Below, piece by piece: positions 8,292 through 16,898 of a stretch of 63,180 nt of DNA (positions are counted from its first letter, which is position 1; every line of letters begins with the position of its first letter). The DNA comes from Alphaproteobacteria bacterium HGW-Alphaproteobacteria-6 (GTDB lineage Bacteria > Pseudomonadota > Alphaproteobacteria > Rhodobacterales > Rhodobacteraceae), in assembly GCA_002841115.1 (NCBI GenBank), contig PHEC01000010.1, positions 1 through 63,180 on the forward strand. Direction: 5' to 3'. Below the pieces are notes generated by a model, which ran no database searches, was not told the origin of the DNA, and saw nothing but the letters and a program-made list of their open reading frames with translations. A program made the position numbers and the translations under genes.

Positions 8292-9484
8292 GCGATCCGC
8301 GCCTGCATTACCGCGCGCCCTTGCTGCGCACGCCCTTTCACCCCCGCATCGCCGAGGCCAACGTCCTGAACCAATGGGGCGCCTGGGCCGGTTATACCAC
8401 CGCCCTCGCCCTTCAGGACGAGGAGATGGAATATACCGCCATCCGCAATGGCGCGAGCCTTTATGACCTGTGCCCGATGGTGAAATACCGCATCATGGGG
8501 CCGCAGGCGGCAGAATATCTTGGCCGCCTGACCCTGCGTGACGTGGTCCGCCAGCCGGTGGGCACGGTGCGCTATACCGCCTGGTGCGACGATGCCGGCA
8601 AGGTTCTTGACGATGGCACGCTGTTTCGTCTGGCCGAGGCGGAGTTCATGCTGTGCTGTCAGGAACGCCACCTGCCCTGGCTTCTCGATGCCGCCAGCGG
8701 CTTTGATGTTGCCATCGCCGAGATCACCGAGGCGGTCGCGGCGCTGTCGCTGCAAGGGCCGTGCAGCGCCTCGGTGCTGCGCGCGGCGGGGCTTGACGTC
8801 TCGGCGCTGAAGCCCTTCGCCGTCACCCGGCAGGAGTTCGCCGGCACCACGCTGACCCTCTCGCGCACCGGCTTTACCGGCGATCTCGGCTATGAGCTCT
8901 GGCTGGCGCCCGAGGCGGCGCTGCCGCTCTGGGACGGGCTGATGGCGGCGGGGGCGCCCTGGGGCATCCGCCCGATCGGCTCGAACGCACTGAACCTCGC
9001 GCGGATCGAGGCCGGGTTCATCATCGCCAATGCCGATTTCGTGCCCGCCGAACAGGCGCTGCGCGAGGATCGCCCGCGCTCGCCCTTCGAGATCGGGCTG
9101 GACTGGATGATCGACTGGCAGAAGGGCCATTTCAACGGCCGCCGCGCGCTTCTGGCCGAGCGGGACGGCCAGACCTCGCGCTGGGCGCTGGTCGCGCTCG
9201 ATATCGAGGGTAACGTGCCGGCCGAGGGCGCCCTGCTTTACCACGGCAAGACGCGCGAGGTCGGCCACATCACCGCCGCCGCCTGGTCGCCGGCGACCAA
9301 GCGCAACGTGGCCTTGGCCTCGCTGCGCCGGCCCTGGGACCGGACCGCGGCGGATGACCTCTGGGCCGAGGTCTATGCGCTGCGCGAGTTGCACTACGTC
9401 AAGCTGATGCTGCGGGCGCGGATCACCGAACGGCCGTTCTTTGCCCCCGCCCGCCGCCGCGCCACCCCGCCCGAGGACTTCTGA
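8288..9484 (+). CDS. GcvT/DmdA-like folate-dependent aminomethyltransferase (demethylase)
   Basis: A 398-residue member of the glycine-cleavage T protein family. It keeps the characteristic blocks ASLYDLCPMVKYRIMGPQA, FTGDLGYELWL and the C-terminal barrel, and covers the normal length of the family. GcvT relatives move a methyl or methylene group from an N- or S-methylated substrate to tetrahydrofolate: GcvT itself, sarcosine and dimethylglycine enzymes, and DmdA, which demethylates DMSP. Here it sits between FAD oxidoreductases and Rieske oxygenases, which argues for a demethylation step. The start overlaps the previous stop as ATGA. 5-formyl-THF cyclo-ligase at 17733-18416 may support the folate pool. 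Whether the substrate is N- or S-methylated is not visible. Confidence 0.88.
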   Translation: MSDPRLHYRAPLLRTPFHPRIAEANVLNQWGAWAGYTTALALQDEEMEYTAIRNGASLYDLCPMVKYRIMGPQAAEYLGRLTLRDVVRQPVGTVRYTAWCDDAGKVLDDGTLFRLAEAEFMLCCQERHLPWLLDAASGFDVAIAEITEAVAALSLQGPCSASVLRAAGLDVSALKPFAVTRQEFAGTTLTLSRTGFTGDLGYELWLAPEAALPLWDGLMAAGAPWGIRPIGSNALNLARIEAGFIIANADFVPAEQALREDRPRSPFEIGLDWMIDWQKGHFNGRRALLAERDGQTSRWALVALDIEGNVPAEGALLYHGKTREVGHITAAAWSPATKRNVALASLRRPWDRTAADDLWAEVYALRELHYVKLMLRARITERPFFAPARRRATPPEDF

Positions 9485-9511
9485 ACGCCGCGATTTCCGA
9501 AAGCAAAGGCC

Positions 9512-10666
9512 ATGACCCATCACCGCCACGCGGACTCGCCGCTGCTCGATCACTGCCCCGAAACCCTGCCGGCGCGGGCCTACAGCGATCCGGACTGGTT
9601 CGCGCGCGAGCGGCGCGCGATCTGGGCGCGCGAATGGGTCCTTGCCGGGCGGCTGGGCGATCTGGCGCCGGGCAGCATGCGGCGCGTCGAGGTGGCCGGG
9701 CAGGCGCTGATCCTGTGCCGCGACGGCGAGGGCCGCGTCACCGCCTTTCACAACACCTGCCGCCACCGCGGGGCAGAGCTGTGCGCGGCCGCCGAACAAC
9801 CGCTTGGCCGGCTGATCCGCTGCCCCTATCACGCCTGGGCTTACGGCACCGACGGCCGGCTGGTGTCGGTTGCCCATGCCACGCCGACGGCGGATTTCGA
9901 CGCGCGCGATCACGGGCTTTTCCCGGTCCATGTCCGGCACTGGAACGGCTTTGTGTTCCTTTGCCTTGCCGATGACCCGGCCGAGTTTCGCCCCGACCTC
10001 GGGCTTGAGGCGCTGGCGAACTGGCCGATGGACGATCTGGTGACCGGCCATGTGATGGAAACCGACATCGCCTGCAACTGGAAGATCTTCTGGGAAAACT
10101 ACAACGAATGCCTGCATTGTCCGGGCATCCATCCCGAACTCTGCGACATGGTGCCGGTCTACCGCCAAGGCATCATGGCGGCGAACGAGGCGCCGGGCTG
10201 GACGCCCGACACCCCCGCAGCACCGGTCTTGCGGCCGGGCGCGCGCAGCTGGACGATGACCGGCGCGCCGGCCGGGCCGGAGTTTTCCGGGCTGAGTGCT
10301 GCCGAGCGCGCCGCCGGCTTCACCTTCGTCACGCTTTATCCCACGGCCTATATCGTCGCCCATGTCGATCACGTCCGCGCCGTCAGCCTGACGCCGCTCG
10401 GGCCCGAACGGACCCGGCTGCGCGCCGAATGGCTGTTCTTGCCCGAGACCCTGGCGCAGCCCGGCTTTGACCTCGCCCATGTCACCGACTTCGCCAGCAT
10501 CGTGATGAGCCAGGACGCCGCGGCCTGCGAGATGAACCAGCGCGGCCTGCGCTCGGACCGCTACCGGGCCGGCCGGCTGATGCCGCAGGAATTCGACATC
10601 CACCGCTTTCACCAGTGGCTGCTGTCACGGTTGGAGGCCGCCGAACCGGAGGGCCGCCATGACTAG
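9512..10666 (+). CDS. Rieske non-haem iron oxygenase alpha subunit (copy 1)
   Basis: A 384-residue oxygenase of the aromatic-ring-hydroxylating / GbcA-CntA-like type. The Rieske [2Fe-2S] ligands are in CRHRGAELC and CPYHAWAYG (C-x-H...C-x2-H). The mononuclear Fe(II) site is in the segment NECLHCPGIHPEL (E-x2-H-x4-H), with the carboxylate ligand probably in SQDAAACEMNQ. Relatives remove N-methyl groups oxidatively from glycine betaine, carnitine or stachydrine, as well as hydroxylating rings. It overlaps the second Rieske gene by 8 bp. No ferredoxin or reductase partner gene lies in the operon, so electrons must come from elsewhere. Confidence 0.92.
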   Translation: MTHHRHADSPLLDHCPETLPARAYSDPDWFARERRAIWAREWVLAGRLGDLAPGSMRRVEVAGQALILCRDGEGRVTAFHNTCRHRGAELCAAAEQPLGRLIRCPYHAWAYGTDGRLVSVAHATPTADFDARDHGLFPVHVRHWNGFVFLCLADDPAEFRPDLGLEALANWPMDDLVTGHVMETDIACNWKIFWENYNECLHCPGIHPELCDMVPVYRQGIMAANEAPGWTPDTPAAPVLRPGARSWTMTGAPAGPEFSGLSAAERAAGFTFVTLYPTAYIVAHVDHVRAVSLTPLGPERTRLRAEWLFLPETLAQPGFDLAHVTDFASIVMSQDAAACEMNQRGLRSDRYRAGRLMPQEFDIHRFHQWLLSRLEAAEPEGRHD

Positions 10667-11879
10667 CTCGCTTGCCGCCTCTGCCACCCCGGTTCCGGCG
10701 GGCTGGGACCGCCGCGGCCTGCCCGGCTGGTGCTATCACTCGCGCGCGCTTTTCGATCTGGAACGCGAGGCGCTGTTTCTGACCCATTGGCAGATCGTCG
10801 GCCATGTCGCCGACCTGCCGGCGCCGGGCGACTGGCTGTCCTTCGATCTGCTCGGCGAACGCGCGGTGGTGATGCGCGGCCAGGACGGGATCTTGCGCGC
10901 CTTTCACAACCTGTGCCGGCACCGGGGCGCGCGGGTGGTCGATGGCGCCTCGGGCCATTGCAAGGGCGCCATCGTCTGCCCGTTCCATGGCTGGGTCTAC
11001 AACCTTGACGGCAGCTTGCGCGGCCCCGCCCGGCCCGAAAGCTTCGGCGCCATGGAGCGCGGCGATTTCGGCCTGAAGAAGATCGAGATGGAGGTCTGGC
11101 AGGGCTTCGTCTTCCTGCGCTTCCATCCCGGCCCGCAACCGGCCGTGGCCGACTGGCTGGCCCCTTACGGCCCCGATTTCGACGCCTACCGGGCGGCCGG
11201 CCTGCTGCCCGCGCAGCGGCCGGACTGGGCCACCGAACTGCCGGTCAACTGGAAGTCGGTGCGCGATGTCGACAACGAGGGCTATCATGTCGCGATGGCC
11301 CATCCGGCGTTGCAGGACCTATACGGGCGCAGCTACCGCGACCTGGTCTATCCCGGCGGCCTGTCGCATTCGATCGCCGAGTTCGGCGATCAGCCGGGGC
11401 GGCGCTGGTCGGTGCGCCGCTATCTTTCGCTGGCACCGGTGCAGGACTGGCTGCCCGACCGGCTGCGTCGGTCCTGGACCTATTACGGGGTCTTCCCGAA
11501 CGCGGTGATCGCCTTCACCCCGGAAGGCGCGCAATTCTATCAGGATCTGCCGGTCACGCCCGGCCTGACCCGGCTGACCGGCCGGCTTTACCGGCGCGCC
11601 GACGAGACCCGCGCGATGCGGGCGGCGCGCTATCTGGCAATGCGGATCGACCGCGAGACCTCGGCCGAGGACCGGCAGCTTTCGATCTGGTCGAACGAAT
11701 CGATGAAATCGGCGGCCTTCGACGATTTCCACCTTTCGGATCTCGAATACGGGGTGCGGGCCCATCATGACCAGCTGCGCCGCCTGATCCCGGTGACCCG
11801 CCTGCCCGCGGCCCCGCCAGAGGGCCGCATCAAGGCGGTGAACGAAGAATTGCTTCGCACATCGGGAAATAATTCCTAA
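10659..11879 (+). CDS. Rieske non-haem iron oxygenase alpha subunit (copy 2)
   Basis: A 406-residue second oxygenase, clearly diverged from copy 1. The Rieske cluster ligands are in NLCRHRGARVV and CPFHGWVYNLDG, and the iron-site helix is DVDNEGYHVAMAHPAL. The C-terminal region ends at LLRTSGNNS. Having two separate alpha subunits suggests two oxidative demethylation or hydroxylation steps, or two alternative substrates. It overlaps copy 1 and is followed after 33 bp by the transporter genes with their own strong GGAGGAG ribosome site. Confidence 0.92.
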   Translation: MTSSLAASATPVPAGWDRRGLPGWCYHSRALFDLEREALFLTHWQIVGHVADLPAPGDWLSFDLLGERAVVMRGQDGILRAFHNLCRHRGARVVDGASGHCKGAIVCPFHGWVYNLDGSLRGPARPESFGAMERGDFGLKKIEMEVWQGFVFLRFHPGPQPAVADWLAPYGPDFDAYRAAGLLPAQRPDWATELPVNWKSVRDVDNEGYHVAMAHPALQDLYGRSYRDLVYPGGLSHSIAEFGDQPGRRWSVRRYLSLAPVQDWLPDRLRRSWTYYGVFPNAVIAFTPEGAQFYQDLPVTPGLTRLTGRLYRRADETRAMRAARYLAMRIDRETSAEDRQLSIWSNESMKSAAFDDFHLSDLEYGVRAHHDQLRRLIPVTRLPAAPPEGRIKAVNEELLRTSGNNS

Positions 11880-11912
11880 GCTGGCGGAAAAATCCAACGG
11901 AGGAGACGCGAC

Positions 11913-13016
11913 ATGACCCTTCTGACCCGTCGATCGACGCTGACCGCCATCGGCGGCGCGCTGGCCATTCCCTATGTCCGCCCGTCCTGGGCGCAGGCCG
12001 GCACCGTCAATGTCTACAACTGGTCCGATTACATCGGCGAGACGACGCTGGCCGATTTCGAGGCCGCGACCGGGATCGGTGTCGTCTATGACACCTATAC
12101 CTCGGCCGAGGAGATGCAGGCCAAGATGCTGGCCGGCTCGACCGGCTACGACCTGGTCGACCACGCCGGACTTGACCTGCCGCGCGCCATCGCCGCCGGC
12201 ATCTATCACCCGCTCGACCGCGCCAAGCTGCCGGGCTGGAAGAACCTCGACCCCGAGATCATGCGCATCCTTGCCGGCTGGGACCCGGACAACCGCTACG
12301 GCGTGCCCTACATGTGGGGATCGGTCGGCTTCACCTACAACGTCGACCTGGTGGAAGAACGCATCCCGGGCGCCGACATGACCTCGATGGATCTGATCTT
12401 CAAGCCGGAGAATGCCGCGAAACTGGCCGATTGCGGGATCTCGATCCTCGACAGCCCGACCGACATCATGCTGATGGTGCTGAAATACCTCGGCCTTGAC
12501 GGCGACACCACCAATCTGGACGACTACCAGAAGGTGGTCGAGGCGTTCAAACCGATCCGCCCCTATATCCGCACCTTCGACAATGCCAATTACCTCAACG
12601 CCATCCCCAATGGCGAATTGTGCGCGATCAACAGTTGGTCGGGCGATTACGCCACCGCCGCGACCCGCGCCGCCGAGGCCGGGATCGAGATGAACCTGGC
12701 CTATTTCGTGCCGACCACCGGGGCGCCGGCCTGGGTCGACACGATGTGCATCCCGATCGATGCGCCGAACCGCGACAATGCCTACCGCTTCCTCGATTTC
12801 CTGCTGCAGCCCGAGGTGATCGCCGGCTGCACCAACTACACCTGGTATGCCAATGCCAATATCCCGGCGCGCGAATTCATCGACCCCGAGATCCTCGCCG
12901 ACCCGGCGGTCTATCCCGACGAAGAGACGATCGCGCGGATGTGGGCGCCCAAGCCCTTCAGCGAGGAACAGGACCGCGCGATCAACCGCGCCTGGCAGGA
13001 GATCAAGTCGGGTTGA
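11913..13016 (+). CDS. Polyamine/onium-type ABC transporter substrate-binding protein (PotD-like)
   Basis: A 367-residue periplasmic binding protein. The N-terminus has a Tat-like signal, TRRSTLTAIGGALAIPYVRP, with cleavage probably after WAQA. The mature protein begins GTVNVYNWSDYIGETTLADF, the hallmark of PotD/PotF spermidine/putrescine-binding proteins. Members of this family bind small cationic amines, so a quaternary amine or sulfonium ligand would be consistent. A strong GGAGGAG ribosome site precedes the ATG. It is followed by ATPase and two permease genes, giving a complete importer. Confidence 0.93.
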   Translation: MTLLTRRSTLTAIGGALAIPYVRPSWAQAGTVNVYNWSDYIGETTLADFEAATGIGVVYDTYTSAEEMQAKMLAGSTGYDLVDHAGLDLPRAIAAGIYHPLDRAKLPGWKNLDPEIMRILAGWDPDNRYGVPYMWGSVGFTYNVDLVEERIPGADMTSMDLIFKPENAAKLADCGISILDSPTDIMLMVLKYLGLDGDTTNLDDYQKVVEAFKPIRPYIRTFDNANYLNAIPNGELCAINSWSGDYATAATRAAEAGIEMNLAYFVPTTGAPAWVDTMCIPIDAPNRDNAYRFLDFLLQPEVIAGCTNYTWYANANIPAREFIDPEILADPAVYPDEETIARMWAPKPFSEEQDRAINRAWQEIKSG

Positions 13017-13042
13017 CGGCCAGCGGTTCGGGTGCCCCTGAC

Positions 13043-14221
13043 ATGACCGGGACCGAGGCCGGAATCCCCGCCCCCGCCGCCAGCGTTGCGGCCTTTGCCC
13101 GCCCGGCACCACCGCTGCCGGGCGCCAAGGTGCCGCCCTTCATCCGGATCAAAGGCGTCACCAAGCGCTTCGGCACCTTCACCGCCGTCGATGGCGTCAG
13201 CCTCGACATCCTCAAGGGCGAGATCTTCTCGCTGCTCGGCGGATCGGGTTGCGGCAAGACCACGCTTTTACGGATGCTCGCCGGTTTCGAGGCGCCGAGC
13301 GAGGGTCGCATCTTCATCGACGGCCAGGACATGACCGACCTGCCACCCTACGAGCGGCCGGTGAACATGATGTTCCAGAGCTATGCGTTGTTCCCGCACA
13401 TGAGCGTGGAACGCAACATCGGCTACGGCCTGAAGCACGAGGACATGACGGCCAGCCAGCGCCGCGACCGGGTGCGCGAGATGCTCGACCTGGTGCAACT
13501 GACCGAGTTCTCGCACCGCAAGCCGCACCAGATCTCGGGCGGTCAGCGTCAGCGCGTGGCGCTGGCACGCAGCCTGGCCAAGCAGCCGAAACTGCTTTTG
13601 CTCGACGAGCCCTTGGCAGCACTCGACAAGAAGCTGCGCGAGCATACCCAGTTCGAGCTGATGGACATCCAGGACAAGACCGGCACCACCTTCATCGTCG
13701 TCACCCATGACCAGGAAGAGGCGATGACGCTGTCGTCGCGGCTGGCGGTGATGGACAAGGGCCGGATCATGCAGATCGGCACCGCGACCGAGGTCTACGA
13801 ATACCCCGCCTCGCGCTTCGTCGCCGGCTTCATCGGCTCTGTCAATGCCTTCGAGGGGACGGTTCGCGGCGTCTCCGGCGATCTGGCCGAAATCGCGGTG
13901 CCCGAGCTTGGCGGCGCGGTGACGGCGCGGGCGGTCCCCGGCCTTGGCCCCGGTCAGCCGATCGCGCTGGCGGTGCGGCCGGAAAAGATCGCCCTGTCGC
14001 GCAGCCGTCCCGAAGGGGTGAACGTGATTGCCGGCACGGTCCGCGACCTTGCCTATTTCGGCAAGGATTCGCTTTACCGCATAGCCCTGCCGTCGGGGCG
14101 CGTCCTGTCGGTGAACTCGGTCAACGCCCGCCGGCACGGCGAGCACGAGCGGGTGGCGGACTGGGAGGATGCGGTCTGGCTGTCCTTCGATCCGGCCGCC
14201 GCCATCCTGCTGAAGGACTAG
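13043..14221 (+). CDS. ABC transporter ATP-binding protein (PotA-like)
   Basis: A 392-residue importer ATPase. After a proline/alanine-rich leader of about 37 residues come Walker A GGSGCGKTTLLRMLAG, Q-loop MFQSYALFPH, signature ISGGQRQRVALARSLA, Walker B LLLLDEPLAALD and H-loop VVTHDQEEAM. A C-terminal TOBE domain follows. The start at 13043 is the first good ATG after the binding-protein stop; an internal start nearer KVPPFIRIKG cannot be excluded. It energises import through the two permeases encoded directly downstream. Confidence 0.93.
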   Translation: MTGTEAGIPAPAASVAAFARPAPPLPGAKVPPFIRIKGVTKRFGTFTAVDGVSLDILKGEIFSLLGGSGCGKTTLLRMLAGFEAPSEGRIFIDGQDMTDLPPYERPVNMMFQSYALFPHMSVERNIGYGLKHEDMTASQRRDRVREMLDLVQLTEFSHRKPHQISGGQRQRVALARSLAKQPKLLLLDEPLAALDKKLREHTQFELMDIQDKTGTTFIVVTHDQEEAMTLSSRLAVMDKGRIMQIGTATEVYEYPASRFVAGFIGSVNAFEGTVRGVSGDLAEIAVPELGGAVTARAVPGLGPGQPIALAVRPEKIALSRSRPEGVNVIAGTVRDLAYFGKDSLYRIALPSGRVLSVNSVNARRHGEHERVADWEDAVWLSFDPAAAILLKD

Positions 14222-14224
14222 GCG

Positions 14225-15166
14225 ATGGCGGCGGCTCATCATGACGGAAGATGGGCGCGCTGGTTCAACCGCTCGGGCTGGATCCGGATCACCATCGGCG
14301 CGCCCTATCTGTGGCTGATCCTGTTCTTCCTGCTGCCCTTCGTCATCGTCATGGCGATGAGCTTCGCCACCCGCACCCCGACCGCGCCGCCCTTCTCCTT
14401 CGGCGGCGAGCATCCGCTGCTGAACACCGAGCATTACGCGAGGCTGGTGCAGGATGACCTCTACATCCGCGCCTATCTGAATTCGATCCTCAACGCGGCG
14501 GCGGCGACCGTCCTGTGCCTCTTGATCGGCTATCCGATGGCGCTGGGCCTGACCCGGGTCGGCCGGGCCTGGCGCAATGTGCTCTTGATGCTGGTGATCC
14601 TGCCGTTCTGGACCTCGTTCCTCTTGCGCGTCTATGCCTGGATGGGGCTGATGGGATCGAACAGCTGGTTCAACAAGCTTCTGACCGCCGGCTGGAACCT
14701 GGTGGTGCCGGCCGACTGGGCGCTGCGCTCGATCCCGATGATGAACAGCGGTTTCGCGGTGGCGCTGGTCACGGTCTATTCCTACCTGCCCTTCATGATC
14801 CTGCCGCTTTACGCGACGCTGGAAAAGCTGGACCTGACGCTGAACGAGGCGGCGATGGACCTTGGATCAAAGCCCTTCGCGGTCTTTCGCGACGTGACGC
14901 TGCCCCTGTCGGTGCCGGGCATCATCGCCGGCAGCCTGCTGGTCTTCATCCCGGCCTCGGGAGAGCTGATCATCCCCTCGCTGGTCGGTTCCTCCGCCCG
15001 CCCGATGATCGGCCGCGTCATCTCGGACGAATTCGCAAGTGCCCGCGACTGGCCGATGGCCTCGGCGGTGGCGGTGGCGCTTTTGCTGCTCTTGGTCGTG
15101 CCGATGATGGTCTACACCCATTTCGAGGGCAAATCGCACGCCCGGGCCGAGGGGGGCGGGCGATGA
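14225..15166 (+). CDS. ABC transporter permease (PotB-like)
   Basis: A 313-residue inner-membrane protein with about six hydrophobic segments, starting with PYLWLILFFLLPFVIVMAMS. The coupling-helix EAA motif is NEAAMDLGSKPFAVFRDVTL-PLSVPGI, as in PotB. It starts 4 bp after the ATPase stop and overlaps the second permease start by 4 bp, so the transporter subunits are translationally coupled. Confidence 0.93.
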   Translation: MAAAHHDGRWARWFNRSGWIRITIGAPYLWLILFFLLPFVIVMAMSFATRTPTAPPFSFGGEHPLLNTEHYARLVQDDLYIRAYLNSILNAAAATVLCLLIGYPMALGLTRVGRAWRNVLLMLVILPFWTSFLLRVYAWMGLMGSNSWFNKLLTAGWNLVVPADWALRSIPMMNSGFAVALVTVYSYLPFMILPLYATLEKLDLTLNEAAMDLGSKPFAVFRDVTLPLSVPGIIAGSLLVFIPASGELIIPSLVGSSARPMIGRVISDEFASARDWPMASAVAVALLLLLVVPMMVYTHFEGKSHARAEGGGR

Positions 15167-16002
15167 ACCGCCGCCCGGTCTTCCTGATCACCATGCTCGC
15201 TTTCGGCTTTGCCTTCTTCTACATCCCGATCCTGTCGATGATGGTCTATTCCTTCAACGCCTCGCGGCTGGCGACGGTCTGGGGCGGGTTTTCGACCAAG
15301 TGGTATGTCTCGCTTCTGTCGAACCGGCAGGTGCTGACGGCCGCGGTGCTGTCGATCAAGATCGCGCTGCTGAGTGCCACCTTCGCCACCATCCTCGGCA
15401 CCATGGCCGGGATCGCGCTGGCGCGGTTCAGGCGGTTTCGCGGGCGAACGGTGTTTTCCGGCCTGGTCACCGCGCCCCTGGTGATGCCCGAGGTGATCAC
15501 CGGCATCGCCTCCCTGATGCTCTTCATCCTGATGGCCGAATGGATCGGCTGGCCGGCGCAACGCGGCTTCACCACGGTGACGCTGGCGCATATCACCTTC
15601 TCCATGGTCTTCGTCACCACCATCGTCCATTCGCGCCTGGTGCAGGCCGATGCGGCGATCGAGGAGGCGGCGATGGACCTCGGCTCGCGGCCCTGGCAGG
15701 TGATGCGCGACATCACCCTGCCGGTGATCGCGCCGGCGATCCTGTCGGGCTGGCTGCTGGCTTTCACCATCTCGCTTGACGATGTGGTGATCACCAATTT
15801 CACCACCGGTCCGGGAACCACGACCCTGCCGATCCTGATCTGGTCGAAGGTCAAGCTTGGCGTGACGCCGGATATCAACGCGCTGGCGACGATCACCGTG
15901 CTGATCGTCGGCTTTGGCGTGGCGATCGCCGGCTGGCTGTTGAACCGGGCCGAGAAGCGGCGCGAAGCGGATGCGCACCTGGCTTATCAGGAGAACCGAT
16001 GA
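15163..16002 (+). CDS. ABC transporter permease (PotC-like)
   Basis: A 279-residue second permease with about six membrane segments. The first is FLITMLAFGFAFFYIPILSM, and the EAA motif is EEAAMDLGSRPWQVMRDITL followed by PVIAPAI. The segment FTISLDDVVITNFTTGPGTT is typical of PotC. The start at 15163 sits in an ATGA overlap with the first permease, and its own stop overlaps the cupin gene in the same way. Confidence 0.93.
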   Translation: MNRRPVFLITMLAFGFAFFYIPILSMMVYSFNASRLATVWGGFSTKWYVSLLSNRQVLTAAVLSIKIALLSATFATILGTMAGIALARFRRFRGRTVFSGLVTAPLVMPEVITGIASLMLFILMAEWIGWPAQRGFTTVTLAHITFSMVFVTTIVHSRLVQADAAIEEAAMDLGSRPWQVMRDITLPVIAPAILSGWLLAFTISLDDVVITNFTTGPGTTTLPILIWSKVKLGVTPDINALATITVLIVGFGVAIAGWLLNRAEKRREADAHLAYQENR

Positions 16003-16895
16003 CCGACGATCAGCCCGAGGATCAGCGCGCGCGCCTTGATCTGGCGACCCCGCCCGGGGTGCCGGGATCGGGCCGGCTGCGCTACGCGGCGGCGATGCAG
16101 CTGAACCGCTGCGGCCTTCTTGGCGACGAGGCGCTGGAAGTTTACCGCATCTGCGCGCCGCTCGACGCCGAGGATCCCTTGGCGCTTCTGGCTGCGCGCG
16201 GGCTGGACGGGGAGGCGCCGGCCCGGTCGGCGCCGGCGCCGGCGCCGGCGCTGCTGCTCGGCCGTCTTGTCGATGCGGCCGACCGCTATCTGGCCGGGCT
16301 TTGCGGCCCGGGCATCGCCGAGGTTCGCGCCCTGATCGGGCGCTGGCGCGGCGGGCCGGTCACCGCCCGGCCCGGGGCCGCGCATCCGGTGGTCGCCGCC
16401 CATCTCGGCCCGGCGCTGGAAGCCCTGGGCGCGACCCATCCCGACCTCGCCGCGGCGATCAAAGCCGCGGCGCCGCACCTCGACTGGGTCGGTTATGATC
16501 TTTACCCGCCGGAAGAGATCGGCCCGGGTTTCGCCACCGGCCATGCCTTTGCCTCGCTGATCGGCGAGGAGGCCGCGATCGCGGCCGAGGATTTCGACCT
16601 CGGGCTGTTCCTGATCGCGCCCGATGTGCTTTACCGCGACCATTGCCATCCGGCGCCCGAGCTTTACGCGCCGCTGACCGGGCCGCATGGCTGGCGTTTC
16701 GGCACCGCCGCGCCGCTGACGGTGCTGCCGGCGCATCATCCGGTCTGGAACCCGCCGGGCGCGGTTCACCTGACCAAGGTCGGGCCGCTGCCCTTTCTCT
16801 GTCTTTTCGCCTGGACCCGCGACGTGTCGCGGCCGGCGCGGGTGGTGCCGGCCGCGGACTGGGCCGAGCTGGAGCGTTTCAGGATCGGGGGCTGA
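15999..16895 (+). CDS. DMSP-lyase-like cupin (DddL/DddQ family)
   Basis: A 298-residue protein whose C-terminal half is a cupin. The metal-binding segment is YRDHCHPAPELY (Tyr212, His215, His217, Glu221, Tyr223), followed by WRFGTAAP and PVWNPPGAVH, which supplies a third His at 257. This spacing matches DMSP lyases of the DddQ/DddL type, which cleave DMSP to dimethyl sulfide and acrylate using a catalytic Tyr and a divalent metal. The helical N-terminal half also fits that family. Its position in an operon with a GcvT-like demethylase and an onium-type importer supports an onium or related substrate, but DMSP itself is not proven. A GCCGGC repeat run at about 16227-16250 encodes an Ala-Pro stretch. 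ATGA overlap with the permease. Confidence 0.8.
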   Translation: MTDDQPEDQRARLDLATPPGVPGSGRLRYAAAMQLNRCGLLGDEALEVYRICAPLDAEDPLALLAARGLDGEAPARSAPAPAPALLLGRLVDAADRYLAGLCGPGIAEVRALIGRWRGGPVTARPGAAHPVVAAHLGPALEALGATHPDLAAAIKAAAPHLDWVGYDLYPPEEIGPGFATGHAFASLIGEEAAIAAEDFDLGLFLIAPDVLYRDHCHPAPELYAPLTGPHGWRFGTAAPLTVLPAHHPVWNPPGAVHLTKVGPLPFLCLFAWTRDVSRPARVVPAADWAELERFRIGG

Positions 16896-16898
16896 GCC

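Noticed and set aside
8015-10612. 865-codon minus-strand frame opposite the GcvT-like and Rieske genes
   Set aside because: The plus-strand genes have complete family motifs; the minus frame is Arg/Gly/His-rich shadow sequence.
16227-16250. GCCGGC microsatellite as a phase-variation tract
   Set aside because: A six-base unit keeps the frame on slippage, so it would only lengthen an Ala-Pro linker.
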